From an uncultured Methylobacillus sp. (GTDB lineage: Bacteria; Pseudomonadota; Gammaproteobacteria; Burkholderiales; Methylophilaceae): a stretch of 14,386 bases of DNA. Below are positions 1-7,940 of this stretch, one piece after another. Below the pieces are notes generated by a model. That model was not told where the DNA came from. It searched no databases and saw only the letters and a list, made by a program, of their open reading frames with translations. The position numbers and the translations under genes were made by a program. Within the stretch, counting starts at the first letter, position 1; the number at the start of each line of letters is the position of its first letter. The stretch spans positions 1 through 14,386 of the forward strand of contig CAMLDO010000041.1 in the NCBI GenBank assembly GCA_946478865.1, given 5' to 3'.

Positions 1-437
<437 letters not shown>

Positions 438-459
438 TGCAGCCTTCGCGCCATTCGAT

Positions 460-486
460 TGCCCGGCCGCAGATGCTGGCCGGGTA
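460..486 (+). terminator. GC-rich hairpin after thiC, possible weak terminator
   Basis: CCCGGCC at 462-468 pairs perfectly with GGCCGGG at 478-484 around a 9-base loop, and the stem extends one T-A pair and one wobble outward. The tail (tatccgacgtttt) has only a short, delayed T run. It may be a weak terminator between thiC and the next gene, or only an mRNA 3'-end hairpin. Confidence 0.4.
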
Positions 487-498
487 TCCGACGTTTTG

Positions 499-798
499 AT
501 GTCTGTTAAAACGAGATTCTTGGCTTGCCGCCAAGGCTGCGGTGCTTGTTGCATCGCGCCTTCGATCCGCTCGCCGCTGCCTGGCATGCCACACGGCAAG
601 CCAGCGGGGGTACGCTGTGTGCAGTTGACCGAGGACTATCGCTGCGCCGTATTCGGGAAGCCCGAACGGCCGGCTTTCTGTGGTGGGTTGCGGCCGTCGC
701 CGGATATGTGCGGGGAAACCCGTACCCATGCCCTGCTATGGCTGGAAAGGCTGGAGCATGCCACGGCTCCGGCATCCGCGCATGACGCGCTGTTGTAA
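499..798 (+). CDS. YkgJ/UPF0153-family cysteine-cluster protein
   Basis: This is a small soluble protein of 99 residues. It has eight cysteines (residues 10, 14, 17, 18, 40, 49, 61, 71) arranged as in the YkgJ/UPF0153 family: an N-terminal CGACC motif, then a proline-rich loop with PLPGMPHGKPAGVRC, a short spacer to CAVFG, and PERPAFC before a last CG. The cysteines are expected to bind zinc or an iron-sulfur cluster; the cellular role of the family is not established. I chose the ATG at 499. A TTG lies directly before it at 496, and no clear ribosome site favours either. uppP starts 24 bases downstream, so the two may be cotranscribed. The family assignment is strong and the function unknown. 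Confidence 0.88.
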   Translation: MSVKTRFLACRQGCGACCIAPSIRSPLPGMPHGKPAGVRCVQLTEDYRCAVFGKPERPAFCGGLRPSPDMCGETRTHALLWLERLEHATAPASAHDALL

Positions 799-822
799 CC
801 TGCGACTGGATAATCACGCTGT

Positions 823-1623
823 ATGGACATATTGATACTGCTCAAAGCCTTCATCCTCGGCATCGTCGAGGGTGCCACCGAATTCCTCCCTGTTTCCAGC
901 ACCGGCCACCTCATCATCGTGGGCGATCTGCTGCACTTCAATTCCGAGCGCGACAAGGTATTCAAGATCGTGATCCAACTGGGCGCGATTCTCGCAATCT
1001 GCTGGGAATACCGCGCTCGCCTCGGCCATGTAGTTGCCAACGTCAGGGAGCCGGCTTCGGTGCGGCTATTCATCAATATTGCGCTGGCTTTCCTGCCGGC
1101 CGCGATATTGGGCGTGCTGTTCCACGACTTCATCAAGGATGCGCTGTTCTCGCCGATTACCGTCGCGATGGCGCTCATTGTGGGCGGCTTCGCGATCCTG
1201 CTCATCGAAAAATTCAAGCCGGCATCGGATACGCCGACCATAGACGACCTCGATTGGAGGCATGCGCTCAAGATCGGCCTGGCACAGTCGTTTGCACTGT
1301 TCCCCGGTGTGTCGCGGGCGGGCGCCACGATCCTCGGTGGCGTGATGTTCGGTCTGTCGCGCAAGGCGGCCGCCGAATTTTCGTTTTTTCTCGCAATCCC
1401 CATCATGTTCGCCGCCACCGCGTACGACCTGTACAAGAACTGGTATTTGCTGCATGCGAACGACCTGCCCGTTTTCGTTGTCGGATTCGTTACGGCTTTC
1501 ATCAGCGCGCTGCTGATGGTGCGCGGCCTGCTCAAATTCGTTTCCAATCATGATTTCAGATTTTTTGCCTGGTATCGCATCGTGTTCGGCGTGATCGTGC
1601 TGGCTTATTTCCTCAACAAATAA
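823..1623 (+). CDS. uppP: Undecaprenyl-diphosphatase UppP (BacA)
   Basis: UppP is an inner-membrane enzyme that removes a phosphate from undecaprenyl diphosphate, regenerating the lipid carrier for peptidoglycan and other surface polymers. Extra copies give bacitracin resistance. The 266-residue length is typical. The first signature, residues 16-29 ([14 protein letters not shown]), carries the conserved glutamates 16 and 20, Ser26 and His29. The second, PGVSRAGAT at residues 161-169, carries the conserved Arg165; alanine replaces the usual second serine. Several hydrophobic segments fill the rest (about 80-99, 111-128, 185-203, 215-235, 247-263). The gene starts at ATG without a strong Shine-Dalgarno sequence. 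The ExoD-family gene begins 14 bases after its stop, suggesting one transcript for two envelope-related membrane proteins. Confidence 0.97.
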   Translation: MDILILLKAFILGIVEGATEFLPVSSTGHLIIVGDLLHFNSERDKVFKIVIQLGAILAICWEYRARLGHVVANVREPASVRLFINIALAFLPAAILGVLFHDFIKDALFSPITVAMALIVGGFAILLIEKFKPASDTPTIDDLDWRHALKIGLAQSFALFPGVSRAGATILGGVMFGLSRKAAAEFSFFLAIPIMFAATAYDLYKNWYLLHANDLPVFVVGFVTAFISALLMVRGLLKFVSNHDFRFFAWYRIVFGVIVLAYFLNK

Positions 1624-1637
1624 CCGGGTAGCCAACC

Positions 1638-2264
1638 TTGTGCGACTACGACACCCTCGTCAAAACCCTGCATCGCTTCGCTGATCAATCCAAGGAGCGT
1701 CCTTTAACGCTGGGCGAGGCGATGGATTCGCTCGATGAAGCGGCTTACGCCTTTATCGCGATCATTCTCGCGCTGCCTTTCGTGCAGCCGGTACCGCTGG
1801 GGCCGATTACCGTGCTGGGAGGAATTGCTTTCGCCACGCTCGGCTGGCAGCTCATGCGCGGGCACGAGTCTCCAGTACTGCCGAAGAAGATGCAGGCAGT
1901 GGAGTTCAGCGAAAATACCTGGCGCATTCTCGTGAATGTATGCCTCAAAATCCTCGGTTTTTGCCGCAAGTTCACCAAGCCGCGCTATATGAACCTTGTC
2001 TCCGGACGCAAAGGCCAGAAGGTGGGCGGTTTCGTGCTGCTGGCCGGCGGTCTGCTCATGGCGATACCGTTCGGCGTGCTGCCATTCAACAACGTGCTGC
2101 CTGCACTGGCGATCCTGTTTTACGCGATCGGCGAGCTGGAAGAGGATGGCGTGATGGTGTTCATCTCCTTCTTCTGGCTGGTGGTGACCGTCCTGTATTT
2201 CGGCGCATTCTTCTTCGCGCTCTGGTTCTTCGGCCAGGAAGCCCTCGCCTACTTCAAGTGGTAG
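1638..2264 (+). CDS. ExoD-family membrane protein
   Basis: This 208-residue protein matches the ExoD (exopolysaccharide synthesis) family. The N-terminal part has the pattern LTLGEAMDSLDEAAYAFIAI followed by a hydrophobic segment with PFVQPVPLGPITVLGG (about residues 47-62), then a charged middle part and three hydrophobic C-terminal segments (about 130-150, 152-166, 172-200). ExoD was named for an effect on exopolysaccharide in rhizobia, but its biochemical activity is not known. The start is TTG at 1638: an in-frame stop lies at 1629, no ATG occurs before 1722, and the family's conserved N-terminus would be lost from 1722. It is placed 14 bases behind uppP. The family is fairly sure; a role in polysaccharide here is inference. 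Confidence 0.85.
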   Translation: MCDYDTLVKTLHRFADQSKERPLTLGEAMDSLDEAAYAFIAIILALPFVQPVPLGPITVLGGIAFATLGWQLMRGHESPVLPKKMQAVEFSENTWRILVNVCLKILGFCRKFTKPRYMNLVSGRKGQKVGGFVLLAGGLLMAIPFGVLPFNNVLPALAILFYAIGELEEDGVMVFISFFWLVVTVLYFGAFFFALWFFGQEALAYFKW

Positions 2265-2310
2265 GCCGATGTTAAACTAGCCTCTTAAGCAATATTCGAG
2301 GAAGACCAGA

Positions 2311-5300
2311 ATGAATAAAGCCCTCAAATATTCCCTCTACGGCATCGGCGGCCTTGCCGGCTTGGCCGTGGTTGGTGCCGGCATCCTCGCCGCAACCTTC
2401 GATCCCAACGACTACAAGCCGCTGATCATCCAGCTGGTGAAGGACAAGAAGCAGCGTACCCTCAACATCGAAGGCGAGATCAAGCTCGCTTTCTGGCCTA
2501 AACTCGGGGCGGATCTGGGCAAGGTCACGCTGTCCGAGCACCAGAGCGACAAGGAGTTTGCCGCGATCGAAAGCGCCAAGGTGTTCGTCGCGGTCATGCC
2601 GCTGCTCAAGAAGGAACTGGTCATCGACACCATCAAGGTCGATGGCGTACGGGCGCATATCGTGCGTGGCGCCGACGGAAAATTCAATTTCGACGACCTG
2701 ATGTCCAAGGACGAGGAAGAATCCGAGGAGCTCAAGTTCGATATCGACGGAGTGCAGGTGACCAACGCCGCAGTCGATTTCGAAGATCAGTTGGGCCAGC
2801 GGCGCCTCAAGCTGAGCGATCTCAAGCTGGAAACCGGTCACGTCGCCAAGAACGAGCCTATCGATGTCGATACTGCTTTCCATATTGCTGGCAACAATCC
2901 GGTGCTGGATGCCGACATGCAGTTCAAGGGCACGCTGCTCGCCGACAGCGAGAAAAAGCAGTACGGCGTGAAGGGCATGGCGCTCGCTTTCAAGGGCACG
3001 GCGGCTACATTACGTAATGTCGATCTTTCCCTGTCCGGTGACGTGGATGCGAAACCGGAACAGACCGAATTCACCGTGGATGGCCTCAAGCTCGCGCTCA
3101 AAGCCGAGCAGGAAGCGCAGAAACTCGACGTGAAGCTGGAAGCGCCCAAGCTGGTCGCACAGAAAGACCAGGTCAGCGGCGATGACGTGAAGCTGGATGT
3201 GACGCGCAGCCAGGGCGATGACACCATGACTGCCAAGCTCGTGATTGCCGACATGAAGGGTTCGCCCAAGGCATTCGAAAGCTCCGGTATTTCCGGTGAC
3301 ATTTCCGGCAAGCAGGGCAAGCGCAGCCTGTCCGGCAAGTTCTCCTCGCCGTTCAAGGGCAATCTGGAAACTCTGGTATTCGACCTGCCCAAGCTCGCGG
3401 GTAATGTGGATATCAAGGATCCGTCATTGCCCAACGGCGCCGCCAAGGTCGGCTTCAACCTCGACACTCACGTCGATGTGAAGCAGGAAAAGGCCGCGGT
3501 CGACCTTGCGATGAACATCGACGGCAGCAACCTCAAGGGCAACGTCGGCGTCAACGGTTTCAAGGAGTCCCACGTCAAGTTCAACCTTGCCGCTGACCAG
3601 CTCGACCTCAACAAGCTGCTGGGCGCCAACCAGAAAAAGGACGAAAAGCCCAAGGCTGCGGCGGATAACAAGCCGGCGGATCTGTCCTTCCTCAAGACCG
3701 TATTTGCCGAGGGTGCCATCAATATCGGGGCGCTGCTGTACGACAAGTACCGGGTGAGCAATTTCGCGGCCACCGTCAAGGCGGACGGCAAGGCGCTCAC
3801 CGTCAACCCGCTGTCGCTCAAGCTCGACGACAGCACGATCAAGGGGCGCGTCGGCGTCACCCAGTTCGAGCGCGCACTGTATACCTTCGACCTCGACATC
3901 GACCGCATCGACGCCGACCGCTATATCCCCGCAAGCAGCGATACGGCCAAGGGGCCGGCACAGCCCAAGGACGCCAAGCCGCTCGACCTGTCCGCGCTCA
4001 AAGCGCTCAATGCCGACGGTAGCCTGCGTATCGGCAGTCTCAAATACGGCAAGACCAATGCCTCCAATATCCGTATCGATCTCAAGTCGAACGGCCAGAA
4101 GCTGGATGTGGCGCCGTTCTCTGCCAAGGTGGATGACAGCCAGATCAAGGCCAATCTCGGCATTACGCGATTCGAGCGTCCGGTGTTCAGCTTCGACGTC
4201 AATATCGACAAGTTGGACGCCGACCGCTACATCGCCAAGAGCGAAGCCAAATCGAGCGACACTACAGCAGACCAGCCGCTCGATCTGAGTGCGCTCCGAG
4301 ACCTCAACGCGAACGGCAATGCCAGGATTGGCTGGCTCAAGCTTGCCAACGTGAAGACCAGCAACGTGAATGTCGGCCTCAAGGCGAATGACGGGCTCGT
4401 CACGCTGGCGCCATTCGCGGCCAACCTCTACGACGGCAGCATGGACGGCACCTTGAGCGTGGATGCCCGGGCTACACCCAGCATCGCCTTCAAGCAGGAC
4501 ATGAAAGGTATCAACATCGGCCCGCTGCTGGTGGATGCGATCCAGAACGACATGCTGGAAGGCAAGGGTACGCTCGCAGTGGACGTAAAGACCAGCGGCG
4601 ATACGGTGATGGCGCTCAAGAAGGCGCTCGCCGGCACGGCCGCGATCAAGCTGACGGAGGGTGCGGTCAAGGGGGTGGACATCGCCGGTACCGTGCGTGA
4701 TATCAAGAGCAAGCTCAACTTCGCCAGCAATACCTTGGGCGCCGACCAGAAAAAGAAAACCGACTTCAGCGAAATGTCGGCCAGTTTCAAGATTGCCAAG
4801 GGCGTCGCACACAATGACGACCTGGCGATGAAGTCGCCTCTATTGCGTATCGCCGGTAGCGGTGACATCGACATCGGCAATTCGACGCTCAATTACACTG
4901 CGAAGCCGACCGTGGTGAATACCCTCAAAGGGCAGGGCGGCGCCGAGATGGAAGCGCTCAACGGCCTCACGTTTCCGGTACGCGTGACAGGGCCGTTCGC
5001 GGCACCCAAGTACGGTTTCGACTTTGCTGCGATCGGGTCGGAAATCGCCAAGAAGAATCTGCTCAAGGGCACCAAGGCCGAGCCGCTGCAGCAACTCATG
5101 GAAGGTAACAAGGAAGACGCGCTGAAGAGCCTGCTGGATCGCAAGAAGAAAACGACTGAACCCGCGCAAGCTGCCCCGGCACCAGCCCCGACTCAACAGG
5201 AGGGTGCGACCACCGCTCCTGCAGAGCAGCAAGCTGCTCCGGCGCCCGCTCCGGAAGAAAAGAAGAAGCTGACGCCGGAAGAAAAAGCCAAGCAGAAACT

Positions 5301-5322
5301 CAACAAGTTGCTGGGACTGTAA
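2311..5322 (+). CDS. AsmA-family inner-membrane-anchored protein with three internal repeats
   Basis: This 1003-residue protein has one N-terminal membrane segment (about residues 8-30) followed by DPNDYKPLI, the usual AsmA opening, so most of it should lie in the periplasm. AsmA-family proteins are linked to outer-membrane biogenesis and are thought to form long beta grooves that move lipids. Three related units of about 100 residues begin near residues 457, 559 and 658. Each opens like LDLSALKxLNAxGxxxIGxLK, and the first two end FDxxIDxxDADRYI. The AsmA C-terminal domain starts near residue 748 (GTLAVDVKTSGD). From about 948 the tail is proline/alanine-rich and then lysine-rich. The start ATG has GAGGA eight bases upstream. 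The protein is longer than E. coli AsmA (about 617 residues). The family is certain; the exact cargo is unknown. Confidence 0.93.
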   Translation: MNKALKYSLYGIGGLAGLAVVGAGILAATFDPNDYKPLIIQLVKDKKQRTLNIEGEIKLAFWPKLGADLGKVTLSEHQSDKEFAAIESAKVFVAVMPLLKKELVIDTIKVDGVRAHIVRGADGKFNFDDLMSKDEEESEELKFDIDGVQVTNAAVDFEDQLGQRRLKLSDLKLETGHVAKNEPIDVDTAFHIAGNNPVLDADMQFKGTLLADSEKKQYGVKGMALAFKGTAATLRNVDLSLSGDVDAKPEQTEFTVDGLKLALKAEQEAQKLDVKLEAPKLVAQKDQVSGDDVKLDVTRSQGDDTMTAKLVIADMKGSPKAFESSGISGDISGKQGKRSLSGKFSSPFKGNLETLVFDLPKLAGNVDIKDPSLPNGAAKVGFNLDTHVDVKQEKAAVDLAMNIDGSNLKGNVGVNGFKESHVKFNLAADQLDLNKLLGANQKKDEKPKAAADNKPADLSFLKTVFAEGAINIGALLYDKYRVSNFAATVKADGKALTVNPLSLKLDDSTIKGRVGVTQFERALYTFDLDIDRIDADRYIPASSDTAKGPAQPKDAKPLDLSALKALNADGSLRIGSLKYGKTNASNIRIDLKSNGQKLDVAPFSAKVDDSQIKANLGITRFERPVFSFDVNIDKLDADRYIAKSEAKSSDTTADQPLDLSALRDLNANGNARIGWLKLANVKTSNVNVGLKANDGLVTLAPFAANLYDGSMDGTLSVDARATPSIAFKQDMKGINIGPLLVDAIQNDMLEGKGTLAVDVKTSGDTVMALKKALAGTAAIKLTEGAVKGVDIAGTVRDIKSKLNFASNTLGADQKKKTDFSEMSASFKIAKGVAHNDDLAMKSPLLRIAGSGDIDIGNSTLNYTAKPTVVNTLKGQGGAEMEALNGLTFPVRVTGPFAAPKYGFDFAAIGSEIAKKNLLKGTKAEPLQQLMEGNKEDALKSLLDRKKKTTEPAQAAPAPAPTQQEGATTAPAEQQAAPAPAPEEKKKLTPEEKAKQKLNKLLGL
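3679..4566 (+). repeat. Three divergent internal repeat units in the AsmA-family gene
   Basis: Translated units begin near bases 3679, 3985 and 4282, so the spacing is 306 then 297 bases. Units 1 and 2 align along their whole length and share VDDS/LDDS, IK, TxFER, and DADRYI. Unit 3 keeps the opening LDLSALRDLNANG and the APF motif but loses the FER/DADRYI end. The DNA has diverged, so this is an old duplication rather than a recent tandem copy. Confidence 0.7.
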
Positions 5323-5326
5323 CTGT

Positions 5327-5431
5327 CTAGTATTGAGTGGGATGTCCGGGGACTGGCCCAGTTTCCCGGTCCGAAGCGCAGCCTGTAAGCATGAGTGCGA
5401 TTGTCAGCATCAGAGCGAGCAGAAATTTCAT
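5327..5431 (-). CDS. Tiny predicted lipoprotein (34 residues) between asmA and mutY
   Basis: On the - strand an ATG at 5431 is preceded by GGAGG with a five-base spacer, an excellent ribosome site. The product starts MKFLLAL, continues as a hydrophobic stretch and reaches the lipobox LTGC with Cys18, then a short polar tail (ASDRETGPVPGHPTQY) and a TAG stop at 5327. Lys2 followed by hydrophobic residues and a Leu-Thr-Gly-Cys box is a classic lipoprotein signal; after cleavage only about 17 residues would remain attached to lipid. Its stop is four bases from the convergent asmA stop. Its start is 45 bases from the divergent mutY start. I do not recognise the family. It resembles the small lipoproteins often annotated only as hypothetical. 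The gene call rests on the ribosome site plus the lipobox. Confidence 0.75.
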   Translation of the reverse strand: MKFLLALMLTIALMLTGCASDRETGPVPGHPTQY

Positions 5432-5476
5432 GGCGACCTCCAGTATGATGGCCGAAAATCCAATCTACTCCTGCGC

Positions 5477-6571
5477 ATGACCGATTTCCAGTATCCGATT
5501 CAAGATTTCGCCCAACGCCTGATTGCGTGGCAGCAGGCCCACGGCCGTCATGACCTCCCGTGGCAGAACACCACCGACCCATACGCCATCTGGGTGTCGG
5601 AAATCATGCTGCAGCAGACGCAGGTTTCCGCCGTCATTCCCTATTACACGCGCTTCATGGCGAGCTTCCCCAATGTCGCTGCATTGGCCGCGGCGCACGA
5701 AGATACCGTACTGGAACACTGGAGCGGGCTGGGCTACTACTCGCGTGCCCGCAATCTGCATGCTGCCGCCAAACGCATCGTCGAGCAGTATGGCGGACAG
5801 TTTCCGCAGCAGGTCGAGTTGATCGAGGAACTGCCCGGCATCGGACGTTCTACCGCTGCGGCGATTGCTTCCTTCGCCTTCGGCCAGCGTCATGCGATCC
5901 TCGATGGTAACGTGAAGCGCGTACTCGCTCGCGTATTCGGCATCGAAGGCTGGCCAGGTCAGCCTTCGGTGGAAAAGCGCATGTGGACGCTCGCGGAAAG
6001 TCTGTTGCCCGACGACGAAGGCATCGAGCCCTATACGCAAGGCATCATGGATCTGGGAGCAACGTTATGCACGCGGAGCAAGCCGCGTTGCCCGGCATGT
6101 CCCTATGCCGATGCTTGCGTAGCGCATGCTGAGCAGCGGGTGTCCGAATTGCCGTCGCCCAAACCGCGCAAGACGATACCTGAAAAACGAACGACCATGC
6201 TGCTTCTGCTCTGCGGCAACGAAATCCTGCTGGAAAAGCGCCCTCCCACGGGTATCTGGGGCGGCTTATGGAGTTTACCGGAGGTGGACGAGGCGTCGGA
6301 TGTGCTGGCCGCGGCGGAACAGCGCTATGGCTTTTCGGAAGCCGCACTTGCGCTGCCGCTGCTGCCGTTCTCGCACACTTTCAGTCATTTCCGGCTCGAA
6401 ATCACGCCGCAGCCGATATGGGTGAAAAAAGCGATCAAGGCGGAAGAGAGCGGCCGTATCTGGCTGGAAATCGAGGATGCGCTCAGCGCGGCATTACCCG
6501 CCCCGGTGCGCAAGCTTCTGGAAAATTTCCTGCAGCAAAAACCACTTAATTTTGCAGGAAAAGAAGAGTAG
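5477..6571 (+). CDS. mutY: Adenine DNA glycosylase MutY
   Basis: MutY removes adenine mispaired with 8-oxoguanine, as part of the base-excision GO repair system. The 364-residue protein has the helix-hairpin-helix LPGIGRSTA (119-127), catalytic Glu42 in SEIMLQQTQV, catalytic Asp143 in ILDGNVKRV, and the 4Fe-4S cysteines 198, 205, 208 and 214 spaced C-x6-C-x2-C-x5-C. A Nudix-like C-terminal domain that recognises 8-oxoguanine begins near residue 236 and contains EKRPPTGIWGGLWSLPE. The frame is open upstream to 5333, but homology starts at MTDFQYPIQDF, so ATG 5477 is the start; it has no strong Shine-Dalgarno. Pairing with an asmA gene is a known proteobacterial arrangement, here interrupted by a small - strand lipoprotein gene. 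Identity is certain. Confidence 0.97.
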   Translation: MTDFQYPIQDFAQRLIAWQQAHGRHDLPWQNTTDPYAIWVSEIMLQQTQVSAVIPYYTRFMASFPNVAALAAAHEDTVLEHWSGLGYYSRARNLHAAAKRIVEQYGGQFPQQVELIEELPGIGRSTAAAIASFAFGQRHAILDGNVKRVLARVFGIEGWPGQPSVEKRMWTLAESLLPDDEGIEPYTQGIMDLGATLCTRSKPRCPACPYADACVAHAEQRVSELPSPKPRKTIPEKRTTMLLLLCGNEILLEKRPPTGIWGGLWSLPEVDEASDVLAAAEQRYGFSEAALALPLLPFSHTFSHFRLEITPQPIWVKKAIKAEESGRIWLEIEDALSAALPAPVRKLLENFLQQKPLNFAGKEE

Positions 6572-6609
6572 AGTTTCCCTATCGCCCTTACGTATTGATG
6601 GAGTTCTCG

Positions 6610-6822
6610 ATGGACAACAAGTACGGTCTAGGCAGTGCGAAAGTCTCGCATGTCGCGCACGAGCGGCATGCTTCTCATACCCCTTCCATGGCCTGCCGCT
6701 TCTGCGGCAGCGAGCACCTGATTCTGTGCCCGACCATGAACGATCACTTCTGCAAGGATTGCGGTGAGTACCAGGCCGACGTTCCCGCAGGGTATTCGAC
6801 GGGCCGCAGCGCGGATTATTAA
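6610..6822 (+). CDS. Small zinc-ribbon-like protein of unknown function
   Basis: The product is 70 residues. Two CxxC knuckles, Cys29-x2-Cys32 and Cys48-x2-Cys51, plus Cys40 and nearby histidines suggest a single zinc ribbon. The N-terminus is polar with several histidines, and the tail is short and disordered-looking. I chose ATG 6610 because GGAG sits six bases upstream; an in-frame ATG at 6598 and TTG at 6595 are possible but lack a site. It lies 38 bases after mutY on the same strand and ends just before a strong terminator, so it is probably the last gene of that transcript. I do not recognise a named family. A nucleic-acid or protein-binding role would be a guess. Confidence 0.72.
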   Translation: MDNKYGLGSAKVSHVAHERHASHTPSMACRFCGSEHLILCPTMNDHFCKDCGEYQADVPAGYSTGRSADY

Positions 6823-6840
6823 TCCCGCTTACGGGCAATA

Positions 6841-6868
6841 AAAAAGGGCAGCCTCGGCTGCCCTTTTT
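6841..6868. terminator. Two-way intrinsic terminator between the zinc-ribbon gene and fae homologue
   Basis: AGGGCAGC (6845-6852) pairs with GCTGCCCT (6857-6864) around a four-base loop, with five A on the left and five T on the right. Read from either strand it is a hairpin followed by a U run, so it can end both the + transcript and the convergent - transcript. Confidence 0.9.
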
Positions 6869-6885
6869 GCTGCATCAAAGCCGGA

Positions 6886-7440
6886 TTACTTCTGATCCCA
6901 GCTGTCTTCCCACATGCAGTGCTTGATGGTGTGGCGGTTCTTGATGAGTTCTTCGACGGAGGGTTCGTCGTTCAGCGCGCGCTTGATTGCCAGCTTGGTC
7001 GCGTCGTAGTTGTTCTTGTACATGTCGGCCTTGTCCAGCTTGCCTTCCTTGGCCAGCGGACCGCAGCCCGGGTCGATCCAGACCAGGCTGATGATGCACA
7101 GGTCGTTGACCTGGTCGCGCGGGATGATGCCTTCGATCACGCAGTCCAGGATCGCATCAGCGGTAGCAGCCTGCACCACGCCGCCGAACAGTTCGATGTT
7201 GATGGAATCCTTGAGGGTGACCTTCGGCACCATCATAGTGGCGGGGCGCACCATCTGGTTGATGTCGCGCACGGCGAACATCGCGGAGTGGCCCTTGCTT
7301 TGCGCCATCATGTTGGCGAAAGCCTGGCCGACCGGGCCGTCCACGGCGCCGATGAGGATTTCCGGCATGGCGGCGGTGACGTCCTTGCCTTCGCTGAAAA
7401 TGGTGGCTTCACCAGCCTTGAAGATGATCTTGTTGGACAT
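6886..7440 (-). CDS. Formaldehyde-activating enzyme (Fae) homologue, active-site His apparently missing
   Basis: Fae joins formaldehyde to tetrahydromethanopterin in methylotrophs. This 184-residue protein shows the family pattern: GEATI near the start, ILIGAVDGPVGQAF (28-41), MVPKVTLKD (70-78), FGGVVQAATADAILDCVIEGIIP (85-107) and NYDATKLAIKRALNDEP (144-160). In characterised Fae a histidine (His17 in Methylorubrum) sits eight residues before the G of the LIIG motif region and is thought to act in catalysis; by eye the aligned position here is Met25. The C-terminus is longer than usual and ends with HCMWEDSWDQK. It may therefore be a Fae-like paralogue with another ligand or role. The start ATG has AAGGA seven bases upstream. 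Its own promoter is likely, since the preceding GNAT gene ends 74 bases away. No methanopterin genes are visible nearby. Confidence 0.88.
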   Translation of the reverse strand: MSNKIIFKAGEATIFSEGKDVTAAMPEILIGAVDGPVGQAFANMMAQSKGHSAMFAVRDINQMVRPATMMVPKVTLKDSINIELFGGVVQAATADAILDCVIEGIIPRDQVNDLCIISLVWIDPGCGPLAKEGKLDKADMYKNNYDATKLAIKRALNDEPSVEELIKNRHTIKHCMWEDSWDQK

Positions 7441-7489
7441 GATTGTTCCTTAGGGGAGGTTAGGAGAAGTTGCGAAAACCGGCTATTTT

Positions 7490-7518
7490 ATAGAATCGAC
7501 CCGAACCCGGCAAATCAA
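7490..7518 (-). promoter_or_regulatory. Possible sigma70 promoter for the fae homologue
   Basis: On the - strand TTGATT (7518-7513) is followed after 17 bases by TTCTAT (7495-7490), which runs on into an AT-rich TATAAAAT. The spacing is ideal but the -10 match is imperfect, and the -35 overlaps the end of the GNAT gene. It lies about 50 bases before the fae start codon. Confidence 0.4.
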
Positions 7519-7940
7519 GCGCTTAGCTTGAGTTTCATGTCGCGGTGGGGGATACCGGCATCGTCGTAGACCTCGCTGCAGACCGTAAAACCGCATTTCT
7601 CGTAAAAGGGAATGGCGTGCGTTTGCGCGGAAAGCCGGGCTTCGGAAACACCCTGTGTCCGCAAATGCTCGAGAATCGCGCACAGCATGCGGTGCCCGAT
7701 TCCGCGTCCACGCCATGCCGGCAGAATGGCCATGCGGCCTATTTTTCCACCCGGCAGCAGGCGAGCGCAGCCTACTGCTTTTCCTTCATGTTTTGCCAGC
7801 ACATGCCCGGCGGTTTCATCGAGCCCATCCCATTCCAGCTCAAGCGGCACGGATTGCTCCTCGACGAACACGCGGCGGCGGATATCGGCAAGCTCCGTTT
7901 GCGCTTCCGCCCAAGTGACGAACGAAATGCTAATGCTCAC
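7515..7940 (-). CDS. GNAT-family N-acetyltransferase
   Basis: This 141-residue cytoplasmic protein is a single GNAT domain, which transfers an acetyl group from acetyl-CoA to an amine. The N-terminal part has RRRVFVEEQSVPLELEWD (21-38), typical of the YjcF/ElaA type. The acetyl-CoA loop is in RMAILPAWRGRGIGHRML (69-86), with RGRGIG as the Q/RxxGxG/A motif. The C-terminal part has AIPFYEKCGF (109-118), the usual motif B. The substrate cannot be read from sequence. The frame extends upstream, but homology begins after residue 43 of that long frame, so GTG 7940 is the likely start; its ribosome site is weak. It overlaps the last 11 bases of the upstream lipoprotein gene, suggesting translational coupling. 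Confidence 0.87.
   Translation of the reverse strand: MSISISFVTWAEAQTELADIRRRVFVEEQSVPLELEWDGLDETAGHVLAKHEGKAVGCARLLPGGKIGRMAILPAWRGRGIGHRMLCAILEHLRTQGVSEARLSAQTHAIPFYEKCGFTVCSEVYDDAGIPHRDMKLKLSA

Noticed and set aside
636..1547. - strand open frame of 303 codons opposite uppP and the YkgJ gene
   Set aside because: It covers two well-supported + genes and has no domain or start signal.
1722..2264. Later ATG start at 1722 for the ExoD-family gene, with a GGGCGAGG upstream
   Set aside because: The conserved N-terminal LTLGEAMDSL region would be cut off, so the TTG at 1638 is preferred.
3424..4812. Long - strand open frame of 462 codons opposite the AsmA gene
   Set aside because: It mirrors the codon pattern of a clearly coding + strand gene, has no recognisable domain and no ribosome site; it is a shadow frame.
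5333..5476. N-terminal extension of mutY
   Set aside because: The frame is open, but MutY homology begins at 5477 and the upstream bases encode the small lipoprotein on the other strand.
6919..7569. + strand open frame of 216 codons opposite the fae homologue
   Set aside because: Rich in His, Val and Asp as expected for a complement of the real gene; it crosses the fae start and promoter region and has no homology I recognise.
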